Assembly: GCF_040112705.1 (NCBI RefSeq)
Contig: NZ_CP157804.1
Coordinates: 1,428,501-1,492,500, forward strand
DNA: 64,000 bases
Reading direction: 5' to 3'
DNA from: Flagellimonas sp. MMG031
GTDB lineage: Bacteria > Bacteroidota > Bacteroidia > Flavobacteriales > Flavobacteriaceae
Shown here one piece after another: positions 61,207 through 64,000 of this stretch (position 1 is the first letter of the stretch; every line of letters begins with the position of its first letter). The notes under the pieces were generated by a model that saw nothing but the letters and a program-made list of their open reading frames with translations, ran no database searches and was not told the DNA's origin. A program made the position numbers and the translations under genes.

Positions 61207-62463
61207 TCAATTATAGGTAAAGACACTTCCCGTGAACGTCACGATAATGGTCAAAAAGGCCAATATCATGAAAATGGTATTCAGGAAAATGTATTTCACA
61301 ATAGTTTTAAATCTTCCCTGTCCGTAGAATTTTCGCATGGCCTTGTACAGGTAAATGCCAAAAATCAACAAAAAGATTCCCGAGCTGTTCCAGTTGAAAA
61401 TGGTATCCAATGTAAGGCTAAGGATGAGCAAGATAAATAAGAGCGATTGATTGTGGAAACTAAAGATAAGATGATCGGTGTAGGTATTATTATTTCTGAT
61501 GTACACCAACCAAATGAACACGGTGAACACAGGCATAAAGAAAAATATGATGAAAGGAAGCTTGGAAATGGTATTGTTGATCCATCTTCCCGGCGAACTC
61601 ATAATCTTCCAGATGCTATTGGAAAAGTTAAAGGCCATTTTGTTGGTCGTGGTTTCTTCCACACCATATTTTTCCCGCGCCTCATCAAAACTATATAGCG
61701 TGTCCTGTTTGATGAAATAGCCGAAAAACTCCGCTTTTTTGGAGAAGTTTTCCAGCCCGGACCCATTCCCCAAACTTTTAAAATAGGCCCCAGGGTCCGC
61801 CTGCATCAAGGAATCCTTTTTCCTTTCTTTGCGCTGTGCACTTTGCACAAACACCCCGATGGAGTCCATGTATTGGAGCTGTTCGGACAATTTTGGGTCG
61901 GCCTTCTTGATGGAGTCCAACTTGTTCATGCCCAGCAAAACACCGGGATTTGTTTTCTTTAAGGAGTCCAACATGTTTTTGGTCTTATCGGACTGTTCTT
62001 CGAGCGCCGTGCTGTCCACTTCAAAATTGCCGGAGTCCACATCAAAACTGATCGGGGAGCCGCCATAAATATTCCCGTCGAATTCCCTTGCGGCCTTGTC
62101 CAAACCCGTAAAATTATTGTTGTAAGTAAACATCAAAAAGTAGAGAAAGGCCAAGCTCAACAAAAAGCGGAAAGGATTGGTGTAGGTGATCCGTTTGCCA
62201 TTTACATAGTCCTTTGTGATGCTACCCGGCCTAAGTAAAAGAGCGGAAAGGGTTTTTAGCAGTTTGGAGTCGTAGTTGATCAGCCCGGAGAAGAACTCGT
62301 CCAAGAAATCCTTAAGCGTTAGTTTTTTGGTGCTGTTGGCCTGGGAGCAATTGGGGCAGTACCTGTCACTAATGTCCAATGGGTGGCCGCAGTTTAAGCA
62401 CTCCACGCCACGGAACTTCAGTTCGTACCGTCCTTTGGTAATCAACCCACCCTTTTTGGCCAT
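61207..62463 (-). CDS. DUF3667 membrane protein with N-terminal zinc ribbon
   Basis: A 418-residue membrane protein. An N-terminal zinc ribbon (CLNCGH, then CPNCSQ, residues 22-42) precedes the DUF3667 core with GSITKDYVNGKRITYTNPFRFLLSLAFLYFLMF (about 90-125; shown here only in part). A long soluble region of about 170 residues follows, with many Lys-Lys-Asp repeats. Three or four membrane helices make up the C-terminal third. Function unknown. It is coupled to apaG, with a one-base gap. Confidence 0.85.
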   Translation of the reverse strand: MAKKGGLITKGRYELKFRGVECLNCGHPLDISDRYCPNCSQANSTKKLTLKDFLDEFFSGLINYDSKLLKTLSALLLRPGSITKDYVNGKRITYTNPFRFLLSLAFLYFLMFTYNNNFTGLDKAAREFDGNIYGGSPISFDVDSGNFEVDSTALEEQSDKTKNMLDSLKKTNPGVLLGMNKLDSIKKADPKLSEQLQYMDSIGVFVQSAQRKERKKDSLMQADPGAYFKSLGNGSGLENFSKKAEFFGYFIKQDTLYSFDEAREKYGVEETTTNKMAFNFSNSIWKIMSSPGRWINNTISKLPFIIFFFMPVFTVFIWLVYIRNNNTYTDHLIFSFHNQSLLFILLILSLTLDTIFNWNSSGIFLLIFGIYLYKAMRKFYGQGRFKTIVKYIFLNTIFMILAFLTIIVTFTGSVFTYN

Positions 62464-62493
62464 ATAGTTTAGATAAGGATAGGGTAAAGATAA

Positions 62494-63747
62494 TTAATTG
62501 CTGATATTTTGAGAGTTTACGGAGCCTATACCTATTATACTATCGTACATTTCACCAAAATCACGGTAGTACACCAAGATGAGATAGTTGTTTTCGGTAA
62601 AATGGAAATTGCCGCTGACCAAATTGGGTTCTAGGGTTCCGTCTTCGCGCTGCACTACATATTTATAATTGTAAAACCCTTGTTTAATGGGCAGGGTCAC
62701 TTCAAATTTCCCGCTTTCTTCATTAAAGGTCATCTTGTTCTCCTCGGAAAGTGCGTAGTTGTTGAACTTTCCGATGACGTACACATCATCCAATCCAATC
62801 AAGTTACTGTAGGGTAGACTAAAGTGCACTTTGGAATATTCCGCTTCGCGGGAAACATCCTCTCCTTGCATTGTCCTGACCACAAAATCCCCATTGATAT
62901 CAGGAAAGTAGGTGTATTCCTGGTCGAAACGATATTGATTCGTGAACAGGTAGTGGTGGTACACCTCCCTCATTTCAATCTTGGAAATGGCAAAAGTGGG
63001 CGACCTGAGGTCTTTTGTGTCAAAATTCAGGTATTCATTGCCCCCGAAAAAACTGGTTTCTTCATTGTAACGATACACGAGTTCGGTACCAATGGTGAAT
63101 TGGGGTGGAATGTTGTAGAGTGCCGTGGGCCATTGGTGGTTCTGGATGATGGCCACCTTGATTTCCCGCTTTGGATTGACCACGTTGAAACCAGCGGTGT
63201 TGATGGTAAATTGCACCACTTGCTTGGTGTTGATGAAATTGAAGTCCCTTGACCTTTTTACCACACCGGCCACATTCACCACATTTCGGTATACCACAAA
63301 CCTTCTGGAAAACTGAAGGTCGCCATAACTGTTGTATACCTCCAGTACGTAGTTGCCGCTAACCCTTAACCTCACGTTTTGATTGGGAATGGTGAGTCGA
63401 TAGTTGGAATAGGGCTGTAGTGTGGTATAGCTGTTTTCGTAGTCGATAATACGCTGGTTGTCCGCCCCGTCCAGATATTGGGATTTTAACAATTGGGATG
63501 GTGTCCAATCGTAATCGCAATGAAAGATTTTGTAATAGTAGTCCTGTTCATTGGCCATCAGGTCGTCGAACTCCAAGGTGATGGGCTCGCCCAGTTGGAT
63601 GACGGGAAATTGATCTTCCGTCGGCCCCTTGAAAACAATCGATTTGATATTCTCCGGTGGCTCCACCTCCTCCATCACTTGGCCAAAAGTTGGCTGGGCC
63701 ATCAAACCGAAAAGAACTAAAATGTAGGTTAAACGCATCTGGGACAC
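62494..63747 (-). CDS. Type IX secretion system plug protein (DUF5103)
   Basis: A 417-residue secreted protein with a signal peptide (about 1-22, ending PTFGQ). Family features include YYKIFHCDYDWTPSQLL near residue 75, then LVSGNFHFTENNYLILVYYRDFG near the C-terminus. In Flavobacterium the Plug protein closes the SprA translocon of the type IX secretion system. ATG at 63747 is chosen; a second ATG three codons later is possible. It begins a leftward run with DUF3667, apaG and pruA. Confidence 0.88.
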   Translation of the reverse strand: MSQMRLTYILVLFGLMAQPTFGQVMEEVEPPENIKSIVFKGPTEDQFPVIQLGEPITLEFDDLMANEQDYYYKIFHCDYDWTPSQLLKSQYLDGADNQRIIDYENSYTTLQPYSNYRLTIPNQNVRLRVSGNYVLEVYNSYGDLQFSRRFVVYRNVVNVAGVVKRSRDFNFINTKQVVQFTINTAGFNVVNPKREIKVAIIQNHQWPTALYNIPPQFTIGTELVYRYNEETSFFGGNEYLNFDTKDLRSPTFAISKIEMREVYHHYLFTNQYRFDQEYTYFPDINGDFVVRTMQGEDVSREAEYSKVHFSLPYSNLIGLDDVYVIGKFNNYALSEENKMTFNEESGKFEVTLPIKQGFYNYKYVVQREDGTLEPNLVSGNFHFTENNYLILVYYRDFGEMYDSIIGIGSVNSQNISN

Positions 63748-63847
63748 TATTTTGTGGTAAAGTTAAACAAAAACTGTGCTCGATGAAGTAAGCTCGTTAT
63801 AATCCCAATTTTATAGTTAATTATTATGAAAACAATCCTTTTAGTGC

Positions 63848-63855
63848 TATTTTTG
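63848..63855 (+). promoter_or_regulatory. Candidate -7 element of the nqr operon
   Basis: TATTTTTG matches TAnnTTTG 34 bases upstream of the nqrA ATG. No convincing -33 TTG is seen at the usual distance. Confidence 0.45.
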
Positions 63856-63889
63856 CGTTCGATTTTGATAACCTAAGGTCTACAATAAT

Positions 63890-64000
63890 ATGTCTAAAGA
63901 CATCCGGATTAAAAAGGGGTTGAACATCAACCTCGTCGGGGCAGCAGAGCAGACTATAGCCAATGCCGTTGCGAGTAACGTATATGCCCTGAACTTAGAT
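63890..64000 (+). CDS. nqrA: Na+-translocating NADH:quinone reductase subunit A (partial, 5-prime end)
   Basis: The first 37 codons, cut by the window edge. They read MSKDIRIKKGLNINLVGAAE and then NAVASNVYALNLD, the standard N-terminus of NqrA in Bacteroidota. NqrA is the peripheral subunit of the sodium-pumping respiratory complex Nqr; the rest of the operon should follow outside the window. It is divergent from the plug protein gene. Confidence 0.88.
   Translation, partial: MSKDIRIKKGLNINLVGAAEQTIANAVASNVYALNLD

Noticed and set aside
1..64000. Mobile elements, prophage, CRISPR arrays or defence systems
   Set aside because: I looked for transposases, integrases, repeat-spacer arrays, toxin-antitoxin pairs and nucleases and saw none; the only repeats are the short hairpins listed.

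Overview
The window is a contiguous piece of chromosome from a member of the Bacteroidota, almost certainly a marine-type Flavobacteriaceae; a Muricauda/Flagellimonas-like genus is my guess, not proven. The evidence is gldB-gldC gliding genes, a PorT/SprT-type protein and a type IX secretion plug protein, DUF5686/CarboxypepD_reg and DUF3667 proteins, a compact 287-residue primary sigma factor, an FtsZ with a very long tail, a YpdA-type bacillithiol reductase, an NqrA start at the right edge, and many -7 elements of the Bacteroidota type TAnnTTTG. Coding density is high. I see no prophage, insertion sequence, CRISPR array or rRNA operon; this is mainly core genome.

Layout. 1-12 kb: the tail of an outer-membrane protein, a 2OG-Fe(II) oxygenase, a hemG-type flavodoxin, an S15-family peptidase, dnaG, an atypical LuxR-type response regulator, nadE, gldB-gldC, a pirin, an AraC regulator, and an alpha/beta hydrolase-engB pair facing away from the division cluster. 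12.9-28.5 kb: an uninterrupted dcw cluster mraZ-rsmH-ftsL-ftsI-murE-mraY-murD-ftsW-murG-murC-ftsQ-ftsA-ftsZ, headed by a decameric MraZ-box array and lacking murF and ddl. 28.6-32.4 kb: a YqeY protein, tRNA-Arg(UCG), a hybrid histidine kinase and a collagen-like lipoprotein. 32.8-35.5 kb: the most obscure block, a YHS protein followed by a tight DinB / NRDE (TANGO2) / ATP-grasp operon. 35.5-44.3 kb: rpe-ypdA, rpoD, rpsO-pnp, a repeat-containing lipoprotein and fbaA-accD. 44.3-52.1 kb: a BamA/TamA-like protein divergent from an SPOUT methyltransferase, menG-porT and trkA-trkH. 52.2-64 kb: DUF5686, a desaturase-aminotransferase pair, rsmG, a previously uncalled 40-residue basic ORF, a creatininase-family amidohydrolase, then a leftward run of T9SS plug, DUF3667, apaG and pruA, and finally the first 37 codons of nqrA.

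Most interesting signals. (1) Two essential enzymes, DnaG and AccD, have each lost all four zinc ligands of their N-terminal zinc ribbons. (2) The LuxR-type regulator has Glu in place of the phosphoacceptor Asp and an altered acidic pocket. (3) The mraZ promoter carries GTGG units at exact 10-bp spacing. (4) A dispersed intergenic hairpin occurs at least three times, with compensatory stem changes. (5) The rpsO leader can form a nested stem that may be an S15 autoregulatory site. (6) The DinB/NRDE/ATP-grasp operon has no known pathway. I found no clearly new large system; the best candidates for undescribed biology are these small or regulatory elements and that operon.
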